The notes: generated by a model not told the origin, from the sequence alone. A stretch of 64,000 nucleotides of DNA from Effrenium voratum (GCA_963377175.1 CAUJNA010002846.1:7501-71500); one strand, 5' to 3'. Counted from the stretch's first letter, positions 1 through 12,390 are shown. Made by a program: numbers and translations.

Positions 1-69
1 CTTTCACGGGGTTGATACTCAAACACTCAGTGTTTTTTGCGCTTTTCATCGGCCCGCGAAATAAGTAAG

Positions 70-590
70 TTGCTTTGTTAACTACCTCACCAGCTCAATA
101 CCTAGCTACCCAACGATCCAACCAGCCAGCTAGCTAACCTAACTATCAAGCTGGCTCGCAAACTCGCGCAGCTGACAACGCCAAGTATCCAAGCAGCAAG
201 CTAGCTCACGAGCTAACCAGCTAACTGCTACCCCTTCTAAGTCTAGCTTGCCCTTGAACCGGCTAGCTAGCTAACTGAAGCAGCTGATTTGCTGAGTAGC
301 TTGCTCTCGCGCGCTAGCTACACAACCAAGCTGGCTCGCAAACTAGCTCAATTACCATTTAACTTGTCAACAAACTACAATTAGCGAACCAGCAAACCTA
401 ATTGGCAGATTGGCTGACAATCAACTTGTTGATTAACTATCCGAAGGGAAGCAAGCTGGCTCACAGCCGGCGAACTAGCCCAACGAAATAGCTACCAAAC
501 CCGCTAGCACGCATGCCATAGCATCCAATCGCCAAACCTCAGCAGCCAGCTAACTAGCTGACTGGCTGGCTAGCTGGTTCCCGAGTCAAG
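70..590. repeat. Degenerate AGCTAGC/CAGCTAAC-rich low-complexity tract
   Basis: The first 600 bases are dominated by imperfect copies of short words such as AGCTAGCTAAC, CCAGCTAAC and AAGCTGGCTCGCAAACT. The last occurs at about 149-166 and again at about 330-347. There is no fixed period and no open frame of note. It looks like a decayed tandem repeat. Confidence 0.6.
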
Positions 591-599
591 CTAACTTGA

Positions 600-2345
600 C
601 TTCACACATGAATTAACATGGTCAGCATGCGATGCCTTTCGCCGACTGCGCCACATCTTTGCATGCGGCATTTTGCAGGAAGCGGCTGCCAAGCTATGGC
701 GCTTTTTGAGGTTGGAACACTTGCAGCTCGGCTCCGCGGGCTTTACCATATGAACATGTGCTTTCACATTCAAACAACCGGCAACTTGACATATCCCTCT
801 GTATATGGTTCCTTCAAATCTATGAGCTTTTCATTGTTGCAATATTATAGGGCTGGCAATGGCAGCTTCTTTGCCATGTGCCGGCCCCGTGATAAAGTAA
901 GGATAACCGCTAGTCAACTTGAAGATGAGGGCGACCAAGGTGCCTTGGCGGCCAACATACTAAGGGGGGCGAATGCATGCTGTCACTGCGGTTCCAACCA
1001 GGGGTCGGTAGTCAGTATGGGTATGTCAAAGGAATTGGACCCAACCTGCTCAGGTTCCTTTGGTTTCCCTTTGAACCAACCCCAAAAGGGTACCCTCAAA
1101 ACAAAAAATACACCCCATATAGGTTGTTTTACTTTACTTGCACGTCCCCTGCGCTTCCCTTCCCAATTGGCGGTTCAGTGCGGAACTGACATCTCAATAC
1201 CAGCCGCCCACATGCACACCTTGCCAAATGGCCCAGCAGCAGAAAGCTTAGTACAGGCAGCAGCAACTGCAAGAGCCAGGGCCAGCCCCGGCAGTTTGCC
1301 TGCGACTTGCAGGTGGGAAGTGGCAAGTAGAAACGCTGCATCTCCATTTGCTTAAGTCCCTTGGCAAAACTAAACATATCTTCAGCAGTGATGGATTTCG
1401 TTTACAACCAAGGTGTGCCTTGAACAGCATTTGCGAACGGGACAATCATTGAGTGACCAAGCAGCATCCTTGTAGCAAGGCAAAACATTGTGGATGAGCT
1501 GCCCTGCCAAACAGCAAGCCTTGTGGTTGCCTGTTGTTGACGGATTGACTCGATCCTTTGGCCGGGCAGGCCCAGAGTCTTGCTCAGGGCCTGGGAGCCT
1601 GCACAAATGCCAAGCACCATCCAATGCAGCTCAAGCACTCGCACCACACATGCACACACACACACAGGCACGTCTCTTCCAGTGCTCAATCAAGTGCAGC
1701 GTAGAGCAAACAGAAAGGGCGCACTTTGCTCACTCCGTTTTTTCATGCAAAATTAACTTGAGCAGAAGGACCTTCTCTGAGATCGACAATGCCTCTGCAA
1801 AGGTCAGCAGCATGAGCGCCAGCGGCAAGCAGTCCGTTGTCCAAGAAATGGACTGACGAGCAACCTGGGCAGCTAAGTCTACAGTGCAAGCGCTGAAACT
1901 TGGTTCCGGCATCTAGTTCCAACGTAAGGGAACGTCTAAAACGGTCGGTGTCGGTGTCCTTTTGAGTTCCCTTTTACCCCCCCCCCCCCCGCTGCAAAAC
2001 AACAAAGCCCGTCTGGCCGAATTCTCGCAGCCGCACCATTTCCAGGGCCCCAGGCGCACCATGGACATCTTGGGCCGGTGGCGTTGTGCACATTGCCTTG
2101 TGGGAAAGAAGAGCTGTGGGAGAACAAGCTCAAAGGGCAGTGATCCAGGGGAGCAGCCTTGCTCCTTTCAATGTCAAATCTCCGATCAACCAAAACACGT
2201 TTCAGAAGCTGTGCTGTCTTTTGACATGGCATCAAGCAAAGGGAAGCTTGCAGCCGTGGTGCAATTGTCCCAGCCGCCAGCCCACTCCCAGGTGCAGTTG
2301 CATCCTGAGTCTCATTTAGCGGGACATTTGGATAAATGCCTGTGG
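600..2345. other. No supportable gene
   Basis: Open frames exist here, including a 245-codon plus-strand one at 618-1355. None has a recognisable motif, splice context or consistent codon preference, and the long one runs into an R-C element fragment at 1343. There is a short CA tract near 1650 and a C tract near 1979-1990. I regard this stretch as intergenic or intronic. Confidence 0.4.
1343..1392. repeat. R-C element fragment (left end only)
   Basis: It begins TCCATTTGCTTAAGTCCC and continues through a diverged copy of the R-C core (ATCTTCAGCAGTGATGGA against ATTTCCAGTAGTGATAGA elsewhere). The right end is missing. Confidence 0.55.
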
Positions 2346-2435
2346 GTCAAAAATAGGGTAACCCCAAAATGGAACCCTGGTAAATGGAAACAATGACTAA
2401 AACCAGTGGTCCCCTGGTGGTTTAATTTGGACCCA
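2346..2435. repeat. R-G interspersed repeat, copy 1
   Basis: It starts GTCAAAAATAGGGTAACCCC and ends near AATTTGGACCC. Related copies lie at 13947 and 46502. All share GTAACCCCAAxATG, a CCTGGTGGT block and ends in which GTCAAAA faces TTTTGAC (here decayed to TTTGGAC), so a small inverted-repeat element is likely. Confidence 0.6.
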
Positions 2436-3510
2436 TACCCAAATGTGCTCAAAACATCCGTCCAACAGGACTTTGTCACTTTTTGGCCTCTGCACTTCAT
2501 GCTCTCAACTTTCTCAATCACGATCGTTCCAGCGTCCAAAAGACGTCCGTCATTTGAGTGGCCCTGGATTTCTCTCCTGCCTGCGTTTTAGATGTTGGGA
2601 ACCATGGCAGTCTGGAGATTTCAGCAAATAGAGAAGCCACTTCAGCTCGACATGCAGTCGCAAGTGTGCTCTGCGTATCAATTATGTGACCCAATGGATG
2701 CAAGGGTCGAGGTGCTAAGGCACAGGCGGAAAAGCAAGTTGCAGAACTTGTTGTGCACCACCTGCGCGCTGGGGCCCCCGCACAGACTCTACACTCCAAT
2801 TGAATTCCAACCATTGACTGGACCACCATTGAATGATTAGGCAAGAGAGGCCATCAAATTGCACGCCTGACCCGCAAGTCGCATCCTGCCGATTCCAGAA
2901 AAATTCGAGACTCAACTTGCCCAAGCAGTTCCCTCGGGTTGTCCGCGTGTCAACCCTGGATCTAAGTAGATCCCCTGGTTGATGTTCATAGGGGGATGCT
3001 TTTCCCCTTTTAGTGGTTGGATTCCGACCACTTTCGGAGGGAACACCCCAATGGGACGGGTTCTACGTAGATCCGTCAACGTGTAAGTCGTACCTGCTGG
3101 AAAGTCTCGCACATGAGGGCGCCCAGCACCAGGCGGCCGCAGAAGGACACGTCCTCCCGTCCATGCCAGCAGGTGGAAATCAAACCAAAGGCGGCCTGCA
3201 TGCAGCAAAAGCTAGTGCCGAAATCCCAACAACTTCATCCGTCGCCTTGTTGCCGGCACACACACACACACACACACACCACTTGTCAGACAAACGGGCC
3301 ACGTGTCAATAAACAAGACGCCTCTTCAGATGACTGGTTTCCAAGTTTCGCTTCCATGCCGTCACCAAACGGGTTTTGCACATCCTCAAATAGCCACCTT
3401 AAGCACTACAGTATGACCAGGGCAAAGCCCGCCATTTGGCCAACTCCCAGCGCGTTACTTGCCTTGCCCTGCCAAAGCCAGCGCGCCGAGCCGAGGGCTG
3501 CGCCTGACGG
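2436..3510. other. No supportable gene; contains a CA microsatellite
   Basis: No exon-like frame stands out. A (CA)n tract lies at about 3259-3279. Confidence 0.4.
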
Positions 3511-3618
3511 ACGGCATTGACAACCATGTACGTCTGTAGCCTCGAAACCCACTGCACGTCAAAAACGGAGACACCATGCAACAGCCACAATGACATAATG
3601 ACAAATCATACTTTCACT

Positions 3619-3628
3619 GCTGCTGCTG

Positions 3629-3722
<94 letters not shown>

Positions 3723-3788
3723 ACGACTACGACAAAGGCTTCGCCTACGACGACTACGACGACGACGACGACGACTACTACTACTACT
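3619..3788. repeat. Trinucleotide repeat: (CTG)30, then CTACGA- and CTA-type repeats
   Basis: A pure run of 30 CTG triplets spans 3631-3720, preceded by a few interrupted CTG units. It passes directly into CTACGACTACGAC, (GACGAC)n and (TAC)n. A 131-codon plus-strand frame through it would encode polyleucine then Arg/Leu repeats. This is a by-product of the repeat and I do not call it a gene. Confidence 0.9.
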
Positions 3789-4218
3789 TAGTACTTCTTT
3801 GAATCATATATACGATACCAATCACAATCATAGTCATGCGATACTCACAACAATAACAACAACAGTACTAGTAATAGTAATAACGGTATTAACAATAGTA
3901 ATACACAAATAACCAGAAGAATAGTAGCAAACGTAATAAACAGCTTGATGGCGGTGCTTGCCATCCATCTTGGCTTCAGTTCCTTCTGGCTTCGACGCAA
4001 GGCCCACTCGCCGAAGCTCCTGCTTTCCAGAAGACAAAGCCAGTGAACAATGAATCACTTCAAGTGGATCGCAAACTAATGCAACGGTATCTTACAACTG
4101 AATTCGAATTCAGGCTTCTGCAATATTGGTACATCTTCTCAGGGAGTCTTTGGCCACAACACGGAGCAAAAACACAAACCGCTCCACGAGATTCAACAAA
4201 CAGCCTTGAGTAATTCAT

Positions 4219-4375
4219 CTAAACAGTCATCCTCTTGAAAGGGTTCTCAGCAATCCCGGTCTTGCCTGCAGTAGCGCCGCAAACGAAGGCGGCATTGTAA
4301 GCCAACTGGCGCGCGCTTTCGCCACGTTTGACAGCGAAGGGCCGTGTGTTGTCGGCGATATTGGATTGAAAACGC
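4219..4375 (-). CDS. Candidate terminal exon of an unidentified minus-strand gene (gene D)
   Basis: On the minus strand an AG (GAAGAGGCAG) at 4376-4378 is followed by an open frame ending at TAG (4219-4221). In the favoured frame the end includes ESARQLAYNAAFVCGATAGK and then NPFKRMTV before the stop. It has mixed polar and hydrophobic composition, with mostly G/C or T third positions. The region is richer in G+C than its surroundings. A second frame is also open here, so the frame is not certain. I recognise no domain. The exons at 5827, 9854, 10387 and 12488 lie upstream on the same strand and may belong to the same gene. The phase of this acceptor does not match the 5827 exon directly, so an exon may be missing between them. 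Confidence 0.4.
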
Positions 4376-5826
4376 CTGCCTCTTCGGATGTGCGGTCTGG
4401 AAGGAAAGCCATCCCCTGGAAACCAACACCAATCTACTTATTCCATGTAAAGCTGACTCAGTTGCGCAAAGCTCAGGGAAGCAATTCATGCAACGGCATT
4501 GCAAGGACCTGGGAGATTCCACCTCAAGCTTGAGGGCTGTCCGTTTTTCAGCGCAGCCAGAACTCAGCACCCAGCGACAGCTTGAACGCTTCAATTCCCG
4601 ACGCTTCAAACTCCCTGCCTAACATCCGGCTGACGTTTCAAGCGCTCAACATGGAGAAACCTCTAAAGTACAAACCTAACGATAGAACGTAATAAAGAAC
4701 ACTGAAACTCGAGTATTGCCCAGCATTCTTGTCCTTGCTCGGTTTTTGTTGCCGGGTTCCTGTCTCCAAGAGCCCGGCGGCTCTTGAAATCACATTGTCT
4801 TTTCGTTTACCCTCATTTGGGATTTCATCGGGCGCGTCAAATTTGAGCCCGCCAGCCATGAAATCGCCAATCAATCCGTGTTCCTTGCTTTGTTCTAGGC
4901 TTCAACCCGGGGTCATACTTTCGTCTTTTGATAGGAACCTCCCCACCCCGATAGAAAAATACTCCTAGAGCGAGAGCCAGCCCCTGTCTTGACAGGTTCC
5001 CGTACAATTCCCCCCACTTTCGATGGAGGGTCCTGGGGCCTCTCCCAATCTTGAGGGAATCTTTCCCATAGCAAAGGTCACTGACGGTTTTTGAAAGCTC
5101 AGGACATTTGGTATAGGCCCCCTCAATCCTTGTCAAACAAACAAGGATTCTTGCCCAATCTGTTTGGCCCGATTCGAGAGAAAATCGCTCGACCTTCCAC
5201 CAAAACGGGAGTTGTCCCAAGATTGAAAGAGGCTGGCTCCGGTCATGGCACCGAAGGCCCATGCAGCTTCCTAGACCTTTGTTGGAACCCACCAAGCTTT
5301 GCGGCTTCGGACATCCAGAGACTTACGCTCGAATTCAGCACAATTTTTTGTGGCTTCAATCTTAAGACACCAACTTTTGCGGGCTCACCGATTCACTGAC
5401 TCGCAGTATTTTCCAGGTCCACAAATCTGGGCTGTCCTCTATCCTCTGCCAAAAGTTTTCAACGTTTCGTGGGTGTTCAATACGGAAGTTCAACCCCACC
5501 AAGAAAACCACACCCCCACAAAAACCCAAGTTGAGCCTGAGGAACCCGAGTCGCTTGTTGAGCCGCCCAGAAACTTCTGGTTTGTGGTTGGATTTGCCCA
5601 GCAACCCGAGATGATTCGCTGGGAGCATAGGCGTCCTTTTCGGGGAGATAGATGGGTTTCCCTGGTAGATGAACCCACCAGGTAAACCAGGGATCGCCAA
5701 AACAACCAACAACCACAATTAAAACAACCAACAACCCAGCAACCACTATTCTTCGACCAAAACCACCAAGGCCCAAGCGCCGCGGCCCAAGCGCGCGTCC
5801 GCGCGCCCGGCGCCGCGTTTTTGCGC
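4376..5826. other. Probable intron or intergenic DNA
   Basis: Open frames at 4837-5295 and 5477-5980 (minus) lack motifs or exon-like codon use. Apart from the flanking candidate exons I see nothing identifiable. Confidence 0.35.
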
Positions 5827-5910
5827 CTTGGCCTGGAAGCCCAGCTGCTTGGCCGCCAGCAGCCCCAGCCCCGCGCCCAGCGCCGCGCTCAGCGCCGAGC
5901 AGCGCCGTGT
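5827..5910 (-). CDS. Candidate internal exon, Ala/Leu-rich, possible membrane segment (gene D)
   Basis: This is an 84-nt, very G+C-rich stretch on the minus strand between an AG acceptor (GACGCCCCCAG, just above 5910) and a GC donor (CCAAG^GC, just below 5827). It reads as 28 codons in one frame. The peptide runs TRRCSALSAALGAGLGLL and then AAKQLGFQAK, whose middle could form a hydrophobic helix. The bases around it are much less G+C-rich, as with other candidate exons here. Incoming phase 0 matches the outgoing phase of the weaker candidate at 9854. The function is unknown. Confidence 0.45.
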
Positions 5911-7250
5911 CTGGGGGCGTCCCCGAAATTGGTCCCGCGGGGTCGCCGGTTCGGGGAGCCGGGGTGTCAAGTTGTGCCATGGGGGATTTTAGGGACCGCT
6001 TGCCCCCCCATCCTTACCCCGACAACAGATTGGGCCCTGTTTGGGCATGGGAAGGACCGCGATTTGCGGTGAACTCCGGGAGTGAAGCTGGCCAGCTGCC
6101 AGATGGTGTCAAAACCAGAGACGAGAGGGGGCTGTTTCGATCCATGCCTACATTAGTCGAGCTGAAGGGGAATGAATGAGCAAAGCAATAATGACGAACA
6201 CAAGCAACGCACATGAGCCAGAAGCAGCATGCAAGGGGAAACAAGCGAACTACAATAACCACTCCTACCCAACCAGGGACAACCTGTAGAAACTGCACCA
6301 AAACGAAACGCATCCAGACAAAAAGGGCCCAGAACTGAACCCTTGCCAGACGACCTCAAAGCGCACGTTGAGAATTCAATCTGAACGCCCTTGCCTGGCG
6401 TGGCGCCTCATCTGCTTCCGGCGGATGAATGGCAAGCGCCATGGTATCAAGTGATGAGCTTTGACATTACATGGATTCGCCATGAAGGGTCCTCATTTGT
6501 CCGAACAGAACTACCAAATCAAAGGCTTCTGTAGGCTGGCTGGCCGAAGTAGATTGTTTTCATCTGGTCGCAGTCGCTGTCCCGACTGCCAGAAGCTTCG
6601 AGCCAAGGTTTGGCTCATGGTGTCAGTTCACATAGCTGGAACATGGTTTACCAAAACATTTTCGTGATAACTGAAGGGGACACCGAGAAATCCGGGACAA
6701 ATCCTCTATATACATATACATCGCTCATCACGACGTCCTGGCAAGAAACGACAGATGCGCTCACACTTATACGCTCTGGCATTTGGCTAAATGGTCAGTA
6801 ACCCTGGTTAATTACACCATGGCTTTGATGGGTTAGCATGGTTGCTTACTATTTAGCCTCGGACCCTCCGAAAGGGGAGCAGGATGAGCCAAATGGATTG
6901 ATAGAAGCGATTGAACAAAGGGAGTCTGACTCAGGCCTTCCCAGCAACAAACGAGCGAAAACTGCCATTGCGGCCAGGCTTCGAGGTGTGTCACTTGTCC
7001 TCACTATTCTTCAGCTGACCACGCATCTGCCAACCGACTGACTGACTGGCTCAAGATTTGACACTTTCTCAAACAGTTTTTTTTTCCCCCACCGCGATGG
7101 CTGCACCCCATCTTTCACCAAGCGTCCATCCCGCTTATTCGCCACTTCGCCTCTGGCCGCTGCTTGGCAGCTGGTTCGAGACAGGAAAAACGGCAAACAA
7201 TGCGAGCCTTGGATCCTGGCAAGCGCTGATCCGGGTTTCCGGTAGCTGCA

Positions 7251-7343
7251 AAGCTGCCTTTTGAAATATAAACTGATGGGTCACACACACAACCATTGCT
7301 GCTAAGCTGCCTTTTGAACTGCAAACTCATGGGTATCACACAT
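7251..7343. repeat. Two-copy tandem duplication, 53-bp period
   Basis: AAGCTGCCTTTTGAA starts at 7251 and again at 7304. Each is followed by a similar AAACTxATGGGT and a CA-rich end. Confidence 0.7.
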
Positions 7344-8950
7344 CATTCTGAATATCGACAGATTGGCCCCGCCCCTTTGCGGCGGCAGCGTGAGGTTAAG
7401 CCGGGATTGAGCCATGCTAAGAAGGCTCATCCGTCAAAAATCTCCTGGAGAACCCCTGCAACGAAATGGGCTCAGTACCCAAAAGAAAGGGATCATGACC
7501 CCGTGTTTTACAGGTCATGGAGGCTCTAGGTAGGGTAAAGCACCCAAATCCCAATTGTTGTCCGCTCAACACAATTCTTCCTCAAAAACAGGGGTGCGAC
7601 ATTTTGATTCGAAGGATGTTTTGTTCTTCTTCCTTTCTTTTCTTCTTCTCATTTTTTCCATTGACCAGGAACCATGTCAAAATCTTCAACATTAGATGAG
7701 CTGCGCTCAAACTTAAACACCACTTGACCAACATCGCAATGATGGCAACATCTCGCCTTACTCTTTTGCTCGCGTAGAAGCCACGTAGCTAGCTCAAACA
7801 TGAACATGTTTCATGGGGTTGGGGTGCTGCTCAGATGGGCAAGCTCTGACACAGCAGGAAGAGGCTCAGCATTGGCCAATGCCGCCCGGCTCCTGAAAGA
7901 TTGGCCTGAAAGACTGGCCTGCGCGCGGGCAGGCGCTCCGGCCGGAGGGCGGGAGGGAAAGCCAAGCACGTGGTGGCCAAAACATGGCCCCCGCCACGTT
8001 GCCACAGTGTAAAGGGCCATCTGTGAAGAAACACCCAAAGCACGAACAATAGCCCTGAAGCAATCATTTGGGCTTTCTAGACATCTCTTCACCCCAACAG
8101 GGAGCCGAGAACGGACCTGAGAAAGGGTCTTTCTAAGAGGAATGGCTTCTGTAAAGTACCCCGAGTTGCCCGTTTACTCCGAGCTTTCCGTGCCATAGTA
8201 AAGCGCCACAAGCTGTTGTCATGGTTGTCTCAATCAGAACCTTCACAGTCGCACTCTGCCACGTTGTATCGATTGCAAAGCTGGCCTCACTCTGAACCTT
8301 CGCGCAGACACACTTGGGTCCCCAAAATGCTGGGTTTGCTCTAGGCCCTTTAACACCGCGCAAAAGGGGGTGCCAACTCAAAGGACAGACCCACTTGAGT
8401 GGGACAGAATCTCAGGAAGTCTTTTCGCCCCAAGCATGTGAAGCAGGAATCAGAGTGCACCAGCTCCGGTTGACTCGAATCACCAATTCAGGGTTAGCAA
8501 CCGAATCACCGAACCCGCAGTGCCAATGCAACGCCCATTCCGGCCTGACTGATTCGGCCTGAGCAAAGCGAGCTTTTGCGAGCAAGCGAGTGGAAGTGAA
8601 GGAAGAATGTGTGGAGAGCCATCTCCAGCCAGTTAACATGAAACAAGCGTAACGTTTAGGCGAAGCTCCTTCCAAGCAATCTGGTTCTGGGCTTCGACCC
8701 TTTGAAATGGGAATCTGTCCACCAACCACTTTTGGAGGGTGCTTCAACGTCCAAACCTCATAGCCACATGTGAACGGACAACCTGCTTCAGTCACACTGA
8801 TAGCATGCTCGACCTGCTAATCGATGGTCCGCAAGCTGTTCAGCAGGAAGCTTTTATTTGAAAGGACAATAGAACTACTGGTTCATTTGAGAAGTCTCAC
8901 CCCCTGTTTTGTTGAAAACATCGAGGCCAGTTGAAATGGAGATGGGGGGT

Positions 8951-8998
8951 TGATCACCAGGTCCTTTGCATGGGGATGACCATTGAGGCAACCACCAA
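8951..8998. repeat. R-L arm-like sequence, solo
   Basis: GGTTGATCACCAGGTCC followed by GGGGATGACCATTGAGG matches, imperfectly, the arms of the inverted-repeat element at 30590-30885. Confidence 0.45.
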
Positions 8999-9474
8999 AC
9001 AAAAAATGACATTCGCCAAGTGGGACGTCCGGTCGGGGGCAACCGGCGCGGCCCGCTGAGTCTGCCGATAGCAACGATGGCGAGTGGACTCCATGGCCCA
9101 GTGAAATCTCATGGATTTTCTATCCTGGGATGATCAAGCTGCATTGGCCAATCTGAATTTTCTATCTTCGTATGACTACAAAGCGGAACCTCTTTTCTGT
9201 TCCGTGCAAGGGAAGGATCTTGCACATTGCAACTTTCAACAGCCCAGATTTTGGCGCTCTTGGTAGGGGTATCTCGTCCATGGGGTCCTAACCCCCAACC
9301 ACGGTTTCTCTCAAAACACATTTCCCGGCAAACCCTGGTACAATGTACAATGATGCCAGGCTTGGCCAACGGAGCAGGCTGAACTGAGCCGACAATCACA
9401 ACCTTGGTAAGTGCTGGTTAGGGAAAAGCCCTAACCACTAGGAAGCCCTTTCAACTCTTTACCTAAGTTTTACC

Positions 9475-9722
9475 TCCATTTGCTTAAGCTCCCTAGAAAA
9501 AAAAGAAACGAAACCATATTTCCGGTGGTGACACATCCCCTTTGCAACCAACCGGGGGCATATATATATATATATATATGTGCACCTGGGCCTATTTTCA
9601 CGAAAGGGGCGTATTTGAATCCAAAAAAAAGAAGAGGCCAAACACAACAGTGAGGGACAACCCGGCCCCAGGTAGATATATACATATATATATACATATA
9701 CATATTCATTTCAGCAAATGGG
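9475..9722. repeat. R-C element with internal AT microsatellites
   Basis: It begins TCCATTTGCTTAAGCTCC and ends CATTTCAGCAAATGG, so the ends are inverted copies of CCATTTGCT. The core has ATTTCCGGTGGTGACA and CAACCGGGGGCATA. It is about twice the usual length because TA-rich microsatellites (9560-9580 and 9675-9710) and an unrelated segment lie inside it. Confidence 0.65.
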
Positions 9723-9853
9723 AAGTTGGGCCCGTCGCCCTGAGGTCCCTGGCGTTGGATGTGGTGACGGTGATGGAAGTGGCCGTGATGGTGGTGGCTG
9801 TGGCGGTCGCGGTAGTGGTGGTGCTCGTGCCCTGATGGAAGCTTCCGGACTGA

Positions 9854-9936
9854 CCCAACTGCCTTGCAACTTGTCAGCTAAGACAAACCTCTGCTTGGCA
9901 ACTGTTTCCCCTGGAACAAGTGGGACCTTTGCAGGG
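9854..9936 (-). CDS. Weak candidate exon (gene D)
   Basis: On the minus strand an AG (CACCCTGCAAAG) is followed by an open frame reading VPLVPGETVAKQRFVLADKL and then QGSW before a possible GT donor (TTGG^GTCAGT). Composition is protein-like, but third positions are less G/C-biased than in the better exons. It sits in the same orientation between the candidates at 10387 and 5827. Confidence 0.25.
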
Positions 9937-10386
9937 TGGGCGGCACACACTCCTGATTTTTGGACAGTTCAAGGTTGAAGGGCCAATCAAACAGCCCTGT
10001 CTTTGCGGTTACTAGACTGCCAAGGAACACCACTCCCTCTCCCAACATGCTTCTAACATCCTATGCTTTCATCACCTCCACATGTCTGTTGCAAGTAAGA
10101 CAGCTCCAAAGAAAACCGAAACCCTGGGATCATACCCAACATCCTGAATGGAAGCCCGGGTCCCCGCTTGTTCGGTTTGGGACCAGTGCCCAATACACCC
10201 TTACATTCGGGGGTGGAATGGACCGGTGCGCCTTGATACGCCATTCCGACCAACGGAAAAATGTCCACCCGTTGGGGGGTTCAGCATGGCATGCACCCAG
10301 TCGAAATGCAACCCCTGTAGTTTTCCCTGCATAGTTTCGAGCCCTTGATTTGCCTTTGATCCCCAACACCGAGGGAGCCAAAAGGC

Positions 10387-10469
10387 CTCCCGTCCAGAGC
10401 CGAGAAGCGCAGAAGTTTTGCAGGCGCATGGCCAGCATAAAGGCGCCGCTCTCCTCGACAAAATCTGTA
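10387..10469 (-). CDS. Candidate internal exon (gene D)
   Basis: Minus strand, between an AG acceptor (ACGGCATCAG) and a GC donor (ACGGGAG^GC). The frame reads TDFVEESGAFMLAMRLQNFC and then ASRLWTG, with mostly G/C third positions. The length is 83 nt. I recognise no domain. The acceptor could instead be a few bases downstream at GTACAG. Confidence 0.4.
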
Positions 10470-10878
10470 CTGATGCCGTTCAAGACCAAAGACCTGCTCG
10501 CTCGGCTCGTTTTGCGGTCGAAGGATCACCATTGGGTTCTCCCTCTCCAAAATTGTCGCTGGTTGCACGATTCTTGACAATGGCCAGCTGCTCGAGTTGA
10601 ATTGTTGGAGAAATAGAATAAGGACTCCCAAAGGAACCGTCGCGGCCCGCCCCGCAACTGGTCTTACACGCTCTGAGGTGAACGTACAGCGCCCTCATAT
10701 CCCGGTACAAAATTGAGGGGCTTCGCTACACACATGGCCAACTTTGGGGGGTTCTCCGTGGAAGTTCTCCAACTTCACGATTGCACAGTGACTCTGCAGA
10801 TGGCTGGTGAGCTGCAACGGCAAACGGCTGCATGTTGGAGGCTGCTCAAGAATTTGAGCATGGTCCGCAATCCTCTCC

Positions 10879-10969
10879 TCCATTTGCCTAAGTCCCCCAA
10901 CAAATAAACATACGTATTTCCAGTAGTGATAGATCCCTGTTAAAATTAAAATGGGCGTTCAGCAAATGG
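10879..10969. repeat. R-C element
   Basis: It begins TCCATTTGCCTAAGTCCC and ends TTCAGCAAATGG, with the core ATTTCCAGTAGTGATAGATC. It is shorter than other copies because the AAAACAA-rich right half is reduced. Confidence 0.7.
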
Positions 10970-12316
10970 GCGTTCTCAGTGCGGTTGACAAGGAAGCACA
11001 CATGCAGATCCAAGATTTCAAGATCGACTGTCGGCGCAGGCTACGTAAAAAAACTATGCGAAGGAACCTTGATGGTTGAGATGGCAAGTGAGCTCGCAAG
11101 AATGTGCCTTGCAAAGTCGGCAACTCGAGAGGCCCTGCGCTTAAAAAAGACGATGCCTATTGGATACTTCCCTGCTGAAAAATGCAGCCTTCTCATTTTT
11201 TAATCTTCATATTTGAAGCTGAGAGTAATCGTTTTCTGAAAAAAAGGAAACATGTCACGCAACATTTCCTTTTTGTGCAAGGCTCCTTGCTCCACTAAGT
11301 AAGCGTCTCGGGACACCACGCTTGGGAGAAAGCAACCAGCAACCCGCGGGCTGAAAGGGGGCTCCTCCTCGTGGTTTAAATCCATGGGTGGACGGCCCCT
11401 CCACTGCAAGCTATGCGATGGGCATCGCAGAGCTGGACATAGCTCAGAAAACCTGATGCGGCTTTTCAAAGATGCTTCTCTTTCACTCTCAAATTGGGGT
11501 GTGGGTCAAACACAGGTGCCCCAAAATGAAATCAACCCTGGAAAATGGCCACGTGGACTAAACCTGCGGACCGAATCACCTGCCCTCGATTTGCTCGGCT
11601 CGCGCCTGTTGGACTCGACCAGCTGCTCCGCAAAAGCGGGGAAATAGCCCTGGAACCACTGGCGCCTCCATCGGAAACGCGCCCGGGGGAAGCTTGTGGC
11701 AGCTGAAAAAAGGATTTGGTTGGGCCTAAATAGGGAACACTGCAGCTGAAAAACAGCTAAGAAGGATTGGAAGGCCCCAACAGGAGGATTGGAAGGGCCA
11801 CGTGGATTTCGATTCCGAAAATCTGACCACGTGAAGTCTCAGGGAACTGAAAATCAGAAAATGCCAATCACTTTGATCCAGGTGGACTGGGGGGGGCCAT
11901 TTCGAATCCTGGGTGTTCCTGTATTTTGACACATACCCACATGGATCCGTCTGTGAGGGAACTTGCTTTTCCTCAGGGGCACCAAAAGGGAACACCGCAC
12001 ATGTTTTGTGCGCAAACATTTGTGCGCAAACAAAACACACACACACACACACAAGCCCCACTTCCCGAGTCAATTGGTGAGAAAAAGTCCAGACACGTTG
12101 TATTTACCACTATGGTCCAACCCCAACAAGTGACTAAAACCCACTCAGGAAGCGAGTTTTCCTATTCCGCCCTTTGGAAAACGAAAAGGACAACCGCAGA
12201 TTTCTTCCCAAACAAACCAAAACACCCACACACCCGCACCCATACTTAGCAGGAACTCAAACCAATCAACCATAAAACCCAATCGAACATGAAAGTGAGA
12301 TACCCGTGCTGCCCTC
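10970..12316. other. No supportable gene
   Basis: A plus-strand frame at 10979-11203 has a somewhat protein-like middle but no convincing start or splice sites. A (CA)n tract is at about 12037-12051. Confidence 0.3.
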
Positions 12317-12390
12317 AGATTCCCCGCTAAAAGTTCAACTTTTAGTGAGTTAAATGGAAATACCCCCACTAAAAAAAGCTAAACAAAACA
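12317..12390. repeat. R-D interspersed repeat, copy 1
   Basis: CCCCGCTAAAAGTTCAACTT, then TTAGTGAGTTAAATGGAAAT and CCCCACTAAA. Related copies lie at 22006 and 32571. AAAAGTTxxAACTTTTAGT inside it is self-complementary. Confidence 0.55.

Larger units (their letters stand above)
5911..9474. other. Intron or intergenic DNA without a supportable gene
   Basis: A G+C-rich patch at about 7850-8010 is open on both strands but has no clear splice sites and cannot be assigned. A diverged relative of the R-L arm sequence is at 8951-8998. A short tandem duplication is at 7251-7343. Nothing else is recognisable. Confidence 0.35.

Noticed and set aside
618..1355. 245-codon plus-strand open frame
   Set aside because: No motif, mixed composition and no splice or codon evidence. 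It runs into an R-C repeat fragment and opposes the direction of all supportable genes.
3517..3912. Polyleucine/arginine open frame
   Set aside because: It is only the translation of the CTG and following triplet repeats.
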